Assembly: GCF_010093595.1 (NCBI RefSeq) | Contig: NW_022985443.1 | Location: 1,278,804 to 1,342,803, forward strand | Source: Mytilinidion resinicola | Lineage: Eukaryota > Ascomycota > Dothideomycetes > Mytilinidiales > Mytilinidiaceae | Direction: 5' to 3' | DNA: 64,000 nucleotides | Shown: in pieces, positions 45,240 through 56,188 of the stretch | Layout of the letters: each line of letters starts with the position of its first letter | Position numbering within the stretch: position 1 is the stretch's first letter | The notes under the pieces: generated by a model | Database searches by the model: none | What the model was told of the DNA's origin: nothing | Seen by the model: only the letters and a program-made list of their open reading frames with translations | Made by a program: the position numbers and the translations under genes

Positions 45240-45906
45240 CTACAAATATAGTAAGCAGACGGTTGATGGAGCAGAGCAGCTGATGGGACAAAGTACTAGA
45301 ACTAACAGATGAAGAAACTGAAGAGCGGATGGATTGATGGGAAGGTATGAGAAGTTATTAACTTGCTGTCTGAGGATGATTAATTTCTGGGACTCCATCC
45401 GAAGGTATATATACATCCCATGTGTTGAGGCGAAGCACCATATTTGCAATGCTCCGACAGTGGCTCAGGTGGATTTGTTGGTGTTTCCATTGGCGCTGAC
45501 ATGAAGTAGAAATTGGCATAGACTATTGCGATGGTTTCACGCCCGTCGATAGTGTCGGAGCCTACGAAGTTATTCCAATAGCGCAAGCGCTGAACAAGCA
45601 ACCTAAATTGAGAATGCCAAGGCTGGTTGTCGAAGAGGCACAGAAGAGGCACAGCAGTTGAAGGTATCAGGTGAGCATCGGCGTTGCCGAGCGCGCGCGT
45701 AATGCGTATTTATGAAACCTGCCAGGTAGTTATTGATGCGGCGTTGGTTGTCGACATCCAGTCGCTGCAAAGGTTCGCGAGTGAATGCTCCTGCACAAGC
45801 TTGGGTGTCTTAGTCATCATGACCCACGCACCTGCAGTCCTGAACGTTCCCTTCTAACAACTACACCTTACTTACCCCGCCATCAGTTCCATTAGCCTGT
45901 ACTATT
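45240..45906. other. Intergenic region, no supported gene
   Basis: Where further OPT exons would be expected none are recognised. The frame at 45380-45652 does not resemble OPT sequence. Confidence 0.45.
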
Positions 45907-46864
45907 ATGGAACCCCCTTTCCCACCGTTTATGACCTTGAAGCCTATTGTTGACGTGAGTGCTCTAGTCTTATTCGCCGTCCTATCTGCTAATAGGACTG
46001 TAATAGCCCGCCGCTAGGGACCCTTCAACCAAATTTCCACTGGATGGCATAACCTTCGATATTTCTACGATGCCCCAAGAGACTCTCATAGCCTATGGCG
46101 AAGCTGCACCGGTACTCCATTCGTTCGGTGGAGTAGAGATTGTACGACTCTCCCGCAACCTTGTTCTCAAGTACGGGAGAAGCGTTCAAGCCTCTGAAGG
46201 CGAAACTATGAAATACGTGGCAACAAATTTTCCAGGAGTACGGTTACCTAGAGTATACCAATGCTTTAACATTGATTACCCGTCGTACTTTGGCGTTAAA
46301 GGCTACATAGTCATGGACTACGTAGATGGTCGTTGCCTAGACAGCTGCTGGGACCATTTTAGTCCTGAGCTCCAAAAGAACATCGCCGCCCAGGTCGCGG
46401 TAATGGTGCAAGAGCTACAATCCGTACGCTTAAGCAGCCCAGGAGTTATTAGCGGAGGGATATCTCGTGGTACATGGTTTAGTGATTACGGCGCAGGACC
46501 ATTTACCACCAAAGAAGGTTTCGAGAAGTGGCTTAACTGGAAACTCGGCCTCAGCAAATTCTTCAAGCATGCGGCAATGGATGTTCCAGATATCGACTAT
46601 CAGGATTTTGTCCTCATTCATGGAGATCTAAGTCCTCGGAATCTTATCTTAGATACCGATAACCAGGTATGGCTCATCGACTGGGGCTGCGCTGGCGTTT
46701 ACCCTGCTATATTCGAAGCTGCCTCTGCGAAGTACCAGATACATTTCCTAGACTTCGCAAAGCTGCTGCTGCCGCTTATTTACAACAACGTCGACGAGAT
46801 GGTGCAGCTTGAGGCCTGTCAATATGGCATACACCGAGTTTCCCACTCCCTCCCGCCGGAATGA
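45907..46864 (+). CDS. Aminoglycoside phosphotransferase (APH)-family kinase-like protein
   Basis: Exon 1 (45907-45954, MEPPFPPFMTLKPIVD) joins exon 46007-46864 in phase, 301 residues. It shows the APH/choline-kinase fold: VRLSRNLVLKYG (nucleotide-binding lysine), EGETMKYVATNFPGVRLPRVY, YIVMDYVDGRCLD, the catalytic loop LIHGDLSPRNLILD and the metal-binding LIDWGCAGVYP. Fungal APH-like proteins are a large expanded group, mostly of unknown substrate. Antibiotic resistance should not be assumed. All catalytic motifs are present. The Met at 46070 is an alternative start if the first exon is wrong. Confidence 0.88.
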
Positions 46865-47329
46865 AGAGCTCCATAGAAGCTGTCTACTGTCGAGCGACTT
46901 TAAGTTGCTCGAGGCGATGACATAGCCTCAGCAGCCCGGCCGGCTTCCTGGGGGAGATGATGGTCGCTGTTGTCGCAGCTTGTAGGGGCGTGGTTCTGGA
47001 AACACGGTGAGCTGGGCTGTTACTCTTTGGTAGCTATCTATAAGTGGTGGCGTCTTTTTTGTTCTGCGCTGTGTTCTCCAACTGCGCATCTCCTGTTTCC
47101 ACTGTAAGTCAATTTTATCCGCGAATCGGCTTATCGAAGTGGCCGGCCCTGAGCCCGTCTGTCCAGAATTTGTCACTTGCGGCGAAAGCAAGATCGTGCG
47201 AGGTGCTACTAAAAGATTTTAACGCCAGGTAGCCGCTGCATATTCTGCTTCTTAGCTCGATTTTCCCCCGTTCAGCTCGTTGGCCCTGTTGGTTTGCTAT
47301 GCGGCACAGTGGTTAGCCTCGAAGCACAC
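46865..47329. other. Intergenic region, no supported gene
   Basis: 3' flank of the APH gene; nothing recognised. Confidence 0.45.
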
Positions 47330-47620
47330 TACTTGAGTTGAAAGTCGGTGTTAACTGATGCCGTACCTCCCTGGGGGGTGGCCCCTCTCTATGTATATAA
47401 TGAGGTCTTCGAACCTCCTCAATAAGACAGAGCTGACGTATGAGGCTGTTCGCGCGAGACCTCAAATACGAAGGAGGCTGTGTAGAAATCAAGGAATTGA
47501 ACGAGAGCTGAAGAGAGGCTACTAACTCTCTGTAGAAGTTGTTTCCATGCGCGCTGGCTATGGCGTAGGCCGAGAGCAACTCAACAAGGGGTCACCCCTA
47601 GGCAGCTACCTTTCTGGAGA
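47330..47620. repeat. LTR-like or promoter-like repeat fragment
   Basis: Contains CCCTGGGGGGTGGCCCC followed by TATATAA, a structure shared with the insertion at 26238-26453, and AACTCAACAAGGGGTCACCCC downstream. A TATA box after a G/C-rich block is common in LTR U3 regions. Ends and target duplications were not found. Confidence 0.4.
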
Positions 47621-47785
47621 GGTTGCCTCCAATAGATGCGACCTAGCGCACCCTGACAAGACTCCACACCACTCTGCCACCAAGACCAATTGCCGTCTTG
47701 AAGGCTCAGAAAGCGAAACAAACTTGGTTGATTGCAGATTTTGCGACACTTTGATCGACTGACAAGCGCGCGCAATGCCCCCGAG

Positions 47786-48054
47786 TTTCACAGCTTTTTG
47801 ACTGCCACACATTCATTGGTGTCAAAATCGCGTTCATCGGCTGCGGCGCAGCTGTTGGCATCACCCGCGATTTACGGGAACCCTGAAGCGCTACTTTGAA
47901 ACAGAACTAAATTGTTGAGGTTTCACAGCTTTTTGACTGCCGCACATCTATTGGTGTTGAAATCGCGTTCATCGGCTGCGGCGTAGCTGTTTGCATCTCA
48001 TGATTTCTGTGACTCCAAAACGCTACTTTGGAGCAGAACGAAACTGTTGGGTCT
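47786..48054. repeat. Direct tandem duplication, 135-bp period
   Basis: TTTCACAGCTTTTTGACTGC begins at both 47786 and 47921. Both copies continue through ATCGCGTTCATCGGCTGCGG and CGCTACTTTG. Differences are largely C/T and G/A. Confidence 0.88.
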
Positions 48055-48416
48055 GGAAAATGGACTCACAGGATGGCCATTTTTGACTCTCGACGCCTTG
48101 AGAGCCCACACCCCTGGCTTCCTTGCCTGTCGAGCGCTTCAGTAGCACCACAGAATGGTTTGGGATCTTTTCCAAAGCTCTACGGATCTAATCTTAGTGC
48201 CTCAAGAACAAGCCGCGCGCGTGCTATGTGGCACTGCACCATCGTAGTGTTTTAAAATACTTATACCATTTCCCGGAGAGATCATAGTGCGGTTACTCAG
48301 AAAGATAAATAGGCGGTGCTGTACCCTTACTTACCTCCGCAGAACAGTCCAGCCGTATAAATCACACAGAAGTTATTGCATTTCTTCAAACACCAAAAAT
48401 ACTACGTCGAGATAGG

Positions 48417-48461
48417 TGTAGACAGTGTAGACAGTGTAGACAGTGTAGACAGTGTAGACAG
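48417..48461. repeat. 9-bp tandem repeat TGTAGACAG, five perfect copies
   Basis: Five contiguous identical units. No spacer structure, so it is a simple minisatellite. Confidence 0.95.
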
Positions 48462-50269
48462 TCGCATGCGTAAGTTTCAGAGACACTTCGGTAATAGATG
48501 GCTCCATATTAACTCACTAATAAGAAAATATTAACTATCGCCTTTGGGTCTATATCCTTCCTATACCTATTATCCTCTTCTACAGTAGCACTCCAAGTCT
48601 TTCAAATAGCTGTAATTAAGCTAACCTGCATTCAGGCCTAAGTCTTACTAGATGTGTATCCAATTCTCTAGGAATAGGAAACATATTTGCAGTTAAATTG
48701 CAGCTAAGAAATAGCATAACCTCCACAATCTCTAAGTTACGGGTTAACTACTTTAGTAATACTTACCTTTTCCTAGGTTCTGTAAGCACTGCTAATAACT
48801 AAGTAGGCATCTGCGCTTCTATATTAGACCGCTTAATCTGCTAATTAAGCTCTGGCAAGACGGCCGATAGGGTCCTCTAATTTATATCTAACAGGAATAT
48901 TAGCAGCGGTGACATATTAGACTTAAAGGAGTTGGTTTCTTTCGCTCTTATAATCTAATCTAAGATAATTCTTTACCTGCTAGCTGCCACTAGCTTATTG
49001 CTTGTTATCGGTCTTCTACTAGTCTTATTATTAAAAAAACACTTTAAGGCATCACAAACAGGCAAAGTAGACCTAGAAAAGCAAAGGCAATCACTTAGAC
49101 GAGCCACTCTCGCAGTTATATAGACTTCAGTTGGACTTGCTTTAGCATCGGCCCTGACTATTAGCCAGGTAACTGCTGCGATGGAGTATGTTACCCAGGT
49201 TGAGTCCGCGTCAACAATCCAGATCACCGCGGGAGCAGCCTTGAGTGTCCTGCAGTGGTTCATATTCTCAGTTTCTGCTTTATTTGCGGCGGGCATATCC
49301 AGCATCTTCAAGAAGCAGGGTGGCGTGGTAGAGTCGGCTGGTTCGACGGCCTAAGGAATGTCAGCAGGTGTTGGTACGGAAGCAGTGCCTCCTCTGTTGT
49401 CTGTACCTGCTCCACCACCACCTTCGTCTTTACCTCCCCCACCACTAATTTCGTCTCTACCTCCCCCACCACCAACCGGCTTTTCTTAAGACTACACGCA
49501 CGACTAGAGTATGATACTGTATATTTGAATACTTTGTCTAGGGGAAAGAATGGAGTTCGCGATTTGCATTTGTGCTTCGGAGACTGTATGTGCTTATCAG
49601 GGGTAAAGGGGCATTGGTGCTTTGGATTTTACCGCGTGTTTCAATAGTGTCAAGAACTGAACCATCCCCATTTAAGCTTAGTGCAGGAGGATCGTGAGAG
49701 CGGGAGGATCGTGAGTCGAAAAATCATGCACTGGCACACATGAGTTTTCTGCACAACCCTCCCTAAAACGCCGTATCTGGCTCGGTGCAACTATCGCAGT
49801 GGCTTGCCCACTGTTCGATGAATTGCGTCGAGTTCTTAGGCACTAATGACTGCGAGAACAGCGTTTGCAGAGTCTCTGGCATCAAAGGAAGCGTTCGTGA
49901 TGGACGCAATGTAGGGGTGAGGGGTAGGCAGCAGTGCCGACGGTGTTGGAATACTAGGGTATAATAATATAAGTGCTATTATCTCTGCTCTACCGCTAAT
50001 GGACAGGATACGATTCCAGTACTCTTGGGTGAACGATACTAAGCAGCGCTGCATCTTCGGTTCGATGCCTTCGATAGCGCAGGTACTAAATATTGTGGTG
50101 ATGGCACGGCAGTATGACTATAGTTCCGGCGTCTCTGAGGATAAGTAGAACTCTAAAGTCTAACATCCACTCCTCCAACTCGCCTACAGTACAAGCAAGC
50201 ACTTAGAAACTCTTGCAATCTTTAACGTGTGAGTTCCCATGTGACCTAGACAGTCGCATGCTCATAGGC
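48462..50269. other. AT-rich decayed intergenic block
   Basis: From about 48490 to 49080 the DNA is rich in TA/TAG/CTA words with no frames, as in mutated repeats. A minus-strand frame at 48973-49311 has no recognised domain. Short Pro/Thr-coding repeats (ACCTCCCCCACCAC-like) lie near 49400-49480. No gene supported. Confidence 0.5.
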
Positions 50270-50787
50270 GTAGAAAAACGGCCAGGATCGAACCCGCCTC
50301 GCTCGCGCGCTCCGCTCTCCCCGGCCGCGTCGTTGATTACGTTGTCACACTTAAACCAGACGCGGCCATCGACCAAGCCTGGCACCGCCTTCGTCCGCTC
50401 CCTGGAGTGTCTGTCAAGTCCTGGAATTATACAACTCGGGCCCGTCGCAATCCCATTGCTATCCATGTCGAAACCAAGGGCCCCATGAAGTCATGGACCG
50501 ACGGTAAACCTCAGATCGCGACATGGACTGATGCCTGGCTAACACGACTCACTCGCATTCGTCCCGCTGAGCCCTGGCCCGCTATCCCACTCCTAATCGC
50601 TCAAGGTCATGACTGGCACTTATTGATCGTCTCTAAGAAAGACCAGAAGATGACGATATGGGAGGAGATTGCTATTGGGAGTACAAGGTCGTGCTTTGAC
50701 GCGATGAAGGTTGTAGCGGTTCTTCACTGGCTAATAGACTGGGCTGAGACGGTTTGGCGACCGTGGTTCTTGTCGTTAGTAGGCTGA
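50270..50787 (+). pseudogene. Truncated PD-(D/E)XK nuclease-like domain protein
   Basis: The frame reads ALPGRVVDYVVTLKPDAAI, then NPIAIHVETKG (the E-x-K of the nuclease core), AWLTRLTRI, IPLLIAQGHDWHLLIVSKKD, KMTIWEEIAIGSTRSCFDAMKVV and WAETVWRPWF. This matches the C-terminal half of the fungal PDDEXK-like domain family found in many stand-alone ascomycete proteins. A TGA closes the frame just upstream and no N-terminal half was found, so it looks 5'-truncated. The D and ExK residues are still present. Confidence 0.72.
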
Positions 50788-51065
50788 ATCCAATTATTAC
50801 TGCAATACCCAATAGGCCACGTCATGAGTGTCCAAATCTGAATTGTGCTTCGTCTTGTAATTACTCAGCTCATAGCAGCACGCATAGAGCCGCACCAGCG
50901 AAGCTCTTCTGGCGTCATCCCGCTATCATCGTAAGACCTGCTGGTGTTCCCGCTCGAGTTCTCGTTCGTGTCGGTCTCTCAGGTTATACCTGTAAGTCAC
51001 ATCCCTATAAGAGTCCATCCCTCGATACAACAAAAGTAGATTACGGAATATGTATTTGGCGCATG

Positions 51066-51893
51066 CTAGAGCCACCGCTGGAACCAGTCCAGTACTTGCT
51101 TCTCCGTGCCTTCGAGGCATGCCCTCTCCGCCGGGTTGTCCGGGTTGCCCCTCACACCGAAACCATGGCGACCGGGATTATAGGTCTTGTGCTCTGTTAT
51201 AGGCACCTTTCCTCCCGCAGCCGCGACTTTGGCGTGCGTCTCCTCCACCATGGCCTTTTGGTCAAAGCTCACGACACTGTCCTCGACGCCCCAGCCGAAG
51301 CTTGTAGGCACGGCCAACGCTTCGACGTCCACGGGGACGACCATGTTGCTCGGGTGCAGCGCCACCACCGCATCCACTAGCGGCACTTTTTCGCCGTCGA
51401 TCTCAACTGCGTTGCTGGCCAGTCCGGCTCGGACTGCATACCTCCCTCCCCAACAGAAGCCGACCATGCCGATCTTCTGGCCTCTGCGAGTGTTGCGGCG
51501 CAGCTTCTGCAGGAATTCCACGCAAATCCGCTCAGTCGACATATGCTTGTGCCTCCCCCTCCACATGAGAAACGTTGGCATACTGGCGAGGAGGCCTGTG
51601 TACTTGGCAAAGGTCGACTGCCTGGTTGCATCAACGGGGATCATCACGTCGGCTACCTTGAGCGGCACAGGGTCGCCTTTGAAGAAATCTGGGAGGTAAA
51701 CCAGATACTCGCCACTTTTGGCATACGCATCGGCGATGAGCTTGTTGTTGGGGAGCAGCAGGCCGAATATGTCCGAGTACATAACCACGATGGCGCGCGG
51801 GTTGGTTCGGTTGCCCACCACGTAGGTGTTAAGGCCGTGGACTAGTTCCTCTGTGCCCTGGGGTTGGCCTTCGTGGATGGTGCCCTTGAATTG
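51066..51893 (-). CDS. Dienelactone hydrolase family protein (5' exon uncertain)
   Basis: The frame runs from a CTAATAG acceptor at 51894: QFKGTIHEGQPQGTEELVHGLNTYVVGNRTNPRAIVVMYSDIFGL, then DFFKGDPVPL, the nucleophile elbow GMVGFCWGGRYAV with catalytic cysteine, VALHPSNMVVPVD, the acid region GVEDSVV and YNPGRHGFGVRGN with the catalytic histidine. It ends VLDWFQRWL. Family members are alpha/beta hydrolases, and many fungal ones have unknown substrates. The usual N-terminal CC-GFKHEG segment must be on an upstream exon, possibly near 51940-51960, but I cannot fix its start codon. Confidence 0.85.
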   Translation of the reverse strand, partial: QFKGTIHEGQPQGTEELVHGLNTYVVGNRTNPRAIVVMYSDIFGLLLPNNKLIADAYAKSGEYLVYLPDFFKGDPVPLKVADVMIPVDATRQSTFAKYTGLLASMPTFLMWRGRHKHMSTERICVEFLQKLRRNTRRGQKIGMVGFCWGGRYAVRAGLASNAVEIDGEKVPLVDAVVALHPSNMVVPVDVEALAVPTSFGWGVEDSVVSFDQKAMVEETHAKVAAAGGKVPITEHKTYNPGRHGFGVRGNPDNPAERACLEGTEKQVLDWFQRWL

Positions 51894-52709
51894 CTATTAG
51901 TGGCTGCCTCGATTCAGTTTTTGGAGGTCATATGTGGCGCACCTGGATGCATCCATGGCACGGCTCCATGGTGATGAAAAGAAGGCTCGGGTGGCTCTAT
52001 ACGGAATGCTGCGAATGTAAGCCTTTCAAGAATGAAGGTCTTAGGCCCGAGTAGAGCGGCAGCTGCTTGCAGTTCGAGCCTCGATTGGGGACGGTTACTA
52101 CGAATGGGGGTGAGTGCGCAGGGACGAAACTGACATCTGAGATCGTGTAGGGCAATGGGAAATATTTGGTCCAAGAACGGATGGACTTCCAGTAGATATA
52201 GTTAACTATATATGCTTGCCGATATACATAGTCCCGCTTCTAAGGGAGGCGAAGACTAGCGTCGTCGCGTAATGAGCTCCATGCGGCATAGCGTAGGATC
52301 GATTCTCACTAACTCAATTTATGTGGGCTGAGAATGCATGAGTGGGGGCCTTAATCAGTGTCTCCGACCAAGCCCGCCAAGCCCTTCTGATATCCATGCC
52401 CCTGTGGGTACGGCTCTGGAGGCTCGTAAGATTCCTGTGACGAGCTCTAAACCGCGCTCTGCCGGCAGCCGTGGCATCGGGGAGAGGATGCACTACGGGT
52501 TAGACCGCGAATAATATTGCCCAGCTGACCAGATAACTAGAAGAATATCAGAGTGGAAATAATTCACAAACTCTTTTCTATTTATATAACTAACTGGCCG
52601 CATTTTCGAGTCTGTAAGTTTGCAATGGATGGAAGATTTCTACTCGCAAATGATGAAACGAACACTTATTTACCTTGTACAAAGCAACCTTGGATTATCT
52701 GTCGATTGC
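51894..52709. other. 5' region of the hydrolase and 3' region of the Zn2Cys6 gene
   Basis: Should contain the hydrolase first exon. Nothing else supported. Confidence 0.45.
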
Positions 52710-54223
52710 TCACTCAGGCAACGAGTTTAACCATAGGTATGTGGTCCATAGACCCTCAGCAGCGACCTGTCGGCCCTTTTTGGACAACAAATCCTGCATC
52801 CATGCCCCTTCGATCGAGTCGTCACGGCGAAGTGCCGTCCAGGCGGTGGCAACGGCCCAGTGGATGATTGGTGAAGCGCTTGCGTCCAAGCGGCGTCTTA
52901 TACACAAGTAGTACTGAATGCAGCGGCAAGCTTCCCTAGCCGCAATCCGTTCATTTGCACGGCACTCATTAGCGGTCTCGAGTTGCTGCAAAATGTTTCG
53001 TGTCGCAGACTCCTCGAGAGGTAGAGTCGCTATAATCTGCAAAACACGCATAAGCGCCAGGTTGTATAGCATCAACATGATCGCGGCAGGGACGTTCGGG
53101 ATCGTAGTAGCTGTGACCAATGGCGCCTCGGGGTCCTCATTGTGTATGAACTGTGATTCTTCGAGTCCAGAAGGACATACAGCAGTCTCGGAGCAAATAT
53201 TCTCAAGATCGGTATCCCAGCGCCGTCTCCACTCGTAGAGATGAATAAGAAGAGAGCTTGCTCGTCGCTCTATGTCGTCTCGCTGCTCTCCAGCGTTGAT
53301 CGAGTTTGTATTCCAAGCTGATAACATGGCATCGCGCTCGGCAAGCAAGATGCTACAGTCTGCCAGTACATCAAAAAGGTCCTGCTCCTGTAGCTCTTGG
53401 TAGGAGGAATTCGTTCTCATGGCTTTCTTCCAATCTGGTTTGGCGAGGATCGAAGGTCTACAGAGCTTCAGGGAGGCGAGGAGGATCATGAAACGTACGC
53501 CTTTGCAGAATCCGGACGACTTTTCAGACCAGAATGACACAGGATCTTGGAGATCTATCAATCTTTCCAGGCCCATCATGTGTGTCAAATAGTTATCTGG
53601 GCCGCTGGGCACCAATAACTCGGAGATGGACAATGCAGCCACGGCGACGATGACTTCGTCACGGCTGTGCCGTGTCGTATCAGATAATACCTGGTTGAGT
53701 TGTTTCAGGGCAACACCGTGCATGGCGTAGCCTTGTCTGGTGATGTCCGCCTGCCGGTGTTGGATGCCGAAAAGGATCGTGGCGAAGCTCATGATGGCCT
53801 GATGGGAGACTTGACGGCTGGCGACAGCTGTACCAGAGGGTACCAGATCGGCGGCTTTGATGTCTGTTATGGTGGATGCAATGAGGCCATCGCGTATGAG
53901 GTGCGCCTGGGTGTAGCAGATGTATACATCGAAGCCGACGATCCTGGGCGTGGCTGATAGCAGTACTGGAGCCTCCTCTGACAAGGCCGTCCGCGTCTGC
54001 GTCTTCATAGGCCCTGCTAGCTTATCGTAGATGAAAGAAATGCCTCTAGGGCCGTGACATTCAAGGTTCAAGCTTTGGCATCGCCTGCAGATGGGGTGGC
54101 TCTCGTCTTCGGGACAGTTTAGTCGACGGTTACGTGCGTCCCAGATAGAGAGAGCTTACCGCATTTGACCCGCCGTTTTCGACAGGTCGAGCAACCCTTT
54201 GACCGCCCACCAATGTTCACCAT
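52710..54223 (-). CDS. Zn2Cys6 fungal transcription factor
   Basis: Exon 1 (54160-54223) encodes MVNIGGRSKGCSTCRKRRVKC. After a GTAAGC...GAAG intron, exon 52710-54106 continues DESHPICRRCQSLNLECHG, completing the six-cysteine binuclear zinc cluster within the first 40 residues. The total is 486 residues, with the split inside the zinc cluster as in many such genes. The rest matches the fungal-specific regulatory tail: ALSISELLVP, YLTHMMGLERLIDLQDP, RFMILLASLKLCRPSILAKPDWK, LLIHLYEWRRRWD, MLMLYNLALMRVLQII, AAREACRCIQYYL. It is expected to be a nuclear DNA-binding regulator. The hydrolase gene lies on the same strand just downstream and is a possible but unproven target. Confidence 0.92.
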
Positions 54224-54859
54224 GGTGTGCGCGGCGCTATCCACGCAGAGACTTGATGGTGGTTGTTAGTCTCGACAGATTCTCCTGCGCCCAGTCACCG
54301 GATGGGAGCAGCCTAATCTTGCCCATCAGCACTGCCCATGGAGTCCGGCTTTGTGAAGCAAAGTACAACAGTCTCGCCTCAGTGATCTCTGATGGGGCCG
54401 AATTTCTAAAATTGTAAAAGGACAAAAGTTGACGACGATATGATGACAAGGATGTAACCCTGCGTCAGGTCTTTTTCAGCCTAGCGGAATATTAGTGTGG
54501 ATTCTGCACTTCAGCCACGAACAAATCTCGTCGCGCAATGGACCATATAGGGTTAAGTCTACCACCAAGCATCTACCACCAAGCATCTACCACCAAGCAT
54601 CTACCACCAAGCATTGCGGAGAACAGGATTTAGACTGGACTAACACAAGTCATCCGAGCAGGAAGCCGTATTCAAATAGTATTCGAGTACATCCGGAGCG
54701 ATTGTCTCATTGCTCGGGTAATTGGCATATGAGATTGAGGAGCGACCAGGAGTCTTAGGAAATGATTAACGTGTTCTGCGGGCAAGCTGCCCGTGCGGGC
54801 ATCCTGCCCACCCCATCAAAAATCGCAGAAACGCGACGCGTTACTCAACTACTGCCTCA
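54224..54859. other. Intergenic region with a 14-bp tandem repeat
   Basis: Promoter of the Zn2Cys6 gene on the left and the 5' flank of the pogo relic on the right. Near 54775 ACGTGTTCTGCGGGCAAGC with complementary GCCCG/CGGGC blocks could be a remnant transposon end. Confidence 0.5.
54559..54614. repeat. 14-bp tandem repeat CTACCACCAAGCAT, four perfect copies
   Basis: Four contiguous identical units (56 bp). Confidence 0.95.
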
Positions 54860-55490
54860 ATGCCTACACCACAACAACGAGAAGACCTCTTTAAAGAGGG
54901 CAGAATTGATCTAGCTATTCAAGCGTACAAGCAAGGCCAAATTACAAGTTTCCGAAAAGCAACAAGCACGTACGATGTGCCCCGGAGCACCGCCCGGCTA
55001 CGCGTCAAGGGCATCAAACCAAAACGCGATTCTATCGCATCGAATCGCCGTCTTACACCTGCACAAGAAGAGAGCCTCAAGCAATGGATTCTATCATCAG
55101 ATCGACGCGGTATGCCGCCACGAATCGCATTTGTACGGCAGATGGCTGGCCTACTAACTACCCAGCACCCTGGTGCTAAACCAGTTGGCGAGCGATGGGT
55201 ATATAACTTTATTAAGCGTTATAACAACCTACAATCCAAATAGAATTGCAAGTACAACTACCAGCGTGCTAAATGCAAAGATCCTGTGCTTATTTAAGGC
55301 TGGTTTAAACTTGTGCATAATATAAAGGCAGAATATGGAATTTAAGATAAGAATACCTGGAATTTCGATAAGACTGGCTGCTAGATAGGTGTTATTGCAA
55401 CTGCAAAAGTTATTACTAGAATAGATAGGGCCGGCCGGCCTAGAACTATACAACCGGGCAATTAAAAATAGGTTTGATGGCTGGAAATTT
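54860..55490 (+). pseudogene. RIP-like decayed pogo/CENP-B-type transposase, 5' part only
   Basis: An intact N-terminal frame encodes LAIQAYKQGQITSFRKATSTYDVPRSTARLRVKG (a psq-type HTH), then RRLTPAQEESLKQWIL and VGERWVYNFIKRYN (a Tc5/CENP-B-type HTH). After a TAG at 55241 the same frame still reads YNYQRAKC, GWFKLVHNIKAEYGI, NTWNFDKTGC and IGVIATAKVITR, interrupted by several TAA/TAG codons at positions where relatives have Gln or Arg. The similarity fades after IQPGN near 55470, before the rest of the DDE domain. It is a different subfamily from the relic at 6.9-8.3 kb. Confidence 0.88.
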
Positions 55491-56188
55491 TGGCGTTAAA
55501 CCCTCATGAGGATTGAGGACACGGTAAACTGAGATAAAGCTACAACAACGTCTCATCACGTCTTGAGGTTTTCAATCAATATACAGTGACCGCGAGGAGT
55601 TCGTTCGGCAAGTTCATCCATATCATACGGCTGGGGGCTTTATGATGTTCAAGTCAAATATCTAGGCCATGGCAGAGTCAGCCTGAGGGCTCACCTTTCA
55701 CAGAAGAAAATCAAACGTATCGTGTGCCTACTTCTCGGACTTCTACAGATAAATAATGGCACATGGTGGCGTTCGATATACTCCACACCTCCTGGTGCAG
55801 TCCTTGAGTCGCGGTAACGTTATGCGCGCCCAACTAGCAGATAACGCCTCATCTGGACTTGAATGCTGCGGAGCAATAATAGGGGAATCTGATGTTACAT
55901 TACTCTGAACAGGAGGCGGAAAGCACACAATGTCGAGTTCTAGACGGCCAACCTTGAGCAAATGACATGCCAATTCTTTCGCTCACTGATGGGATTCTTA
56001 GTCACGTGATTGATTTCCTGCTGAGATTTCGAGGGTAAGCAGCCCGCCAATGGAGGCAGTGCTTCGCGACTACGCCGCAATGTCATTACCTGAACATCGG
56101 ATCATCGTCCTTCAGCCTGCCATCAACAACATTTTCTGACTTAGTCTCCTTGCTGATTCCTTGTATCACCGATACCGCTTGAAACGTC
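55491..56188. other. Intergenic region, no supported gene
   Basis: Nothing recognised between the pogo relic and the ankyrin gene. Confidence 0.45.

Noticed and set aside
48417..48461. Possible CRISPR-like array
   Set aside because: Perfect contiguous 9-bp repeats without spacers in a eukaryotic sequence: a minisatellite.
50280..50300. tRNA B-box-like GGGTTCGATCC on the minus strand
   Set aside because: The flanking bases cannot form a T-arm or acceptor stem, and the segment codes for the nuclease-like protein on the other strand.
54559..54614. Possible regulatory iterons
   Set aside because: Contiguous 14-bp perfect repeats with no supporting context; simple tandem slippage is enough.
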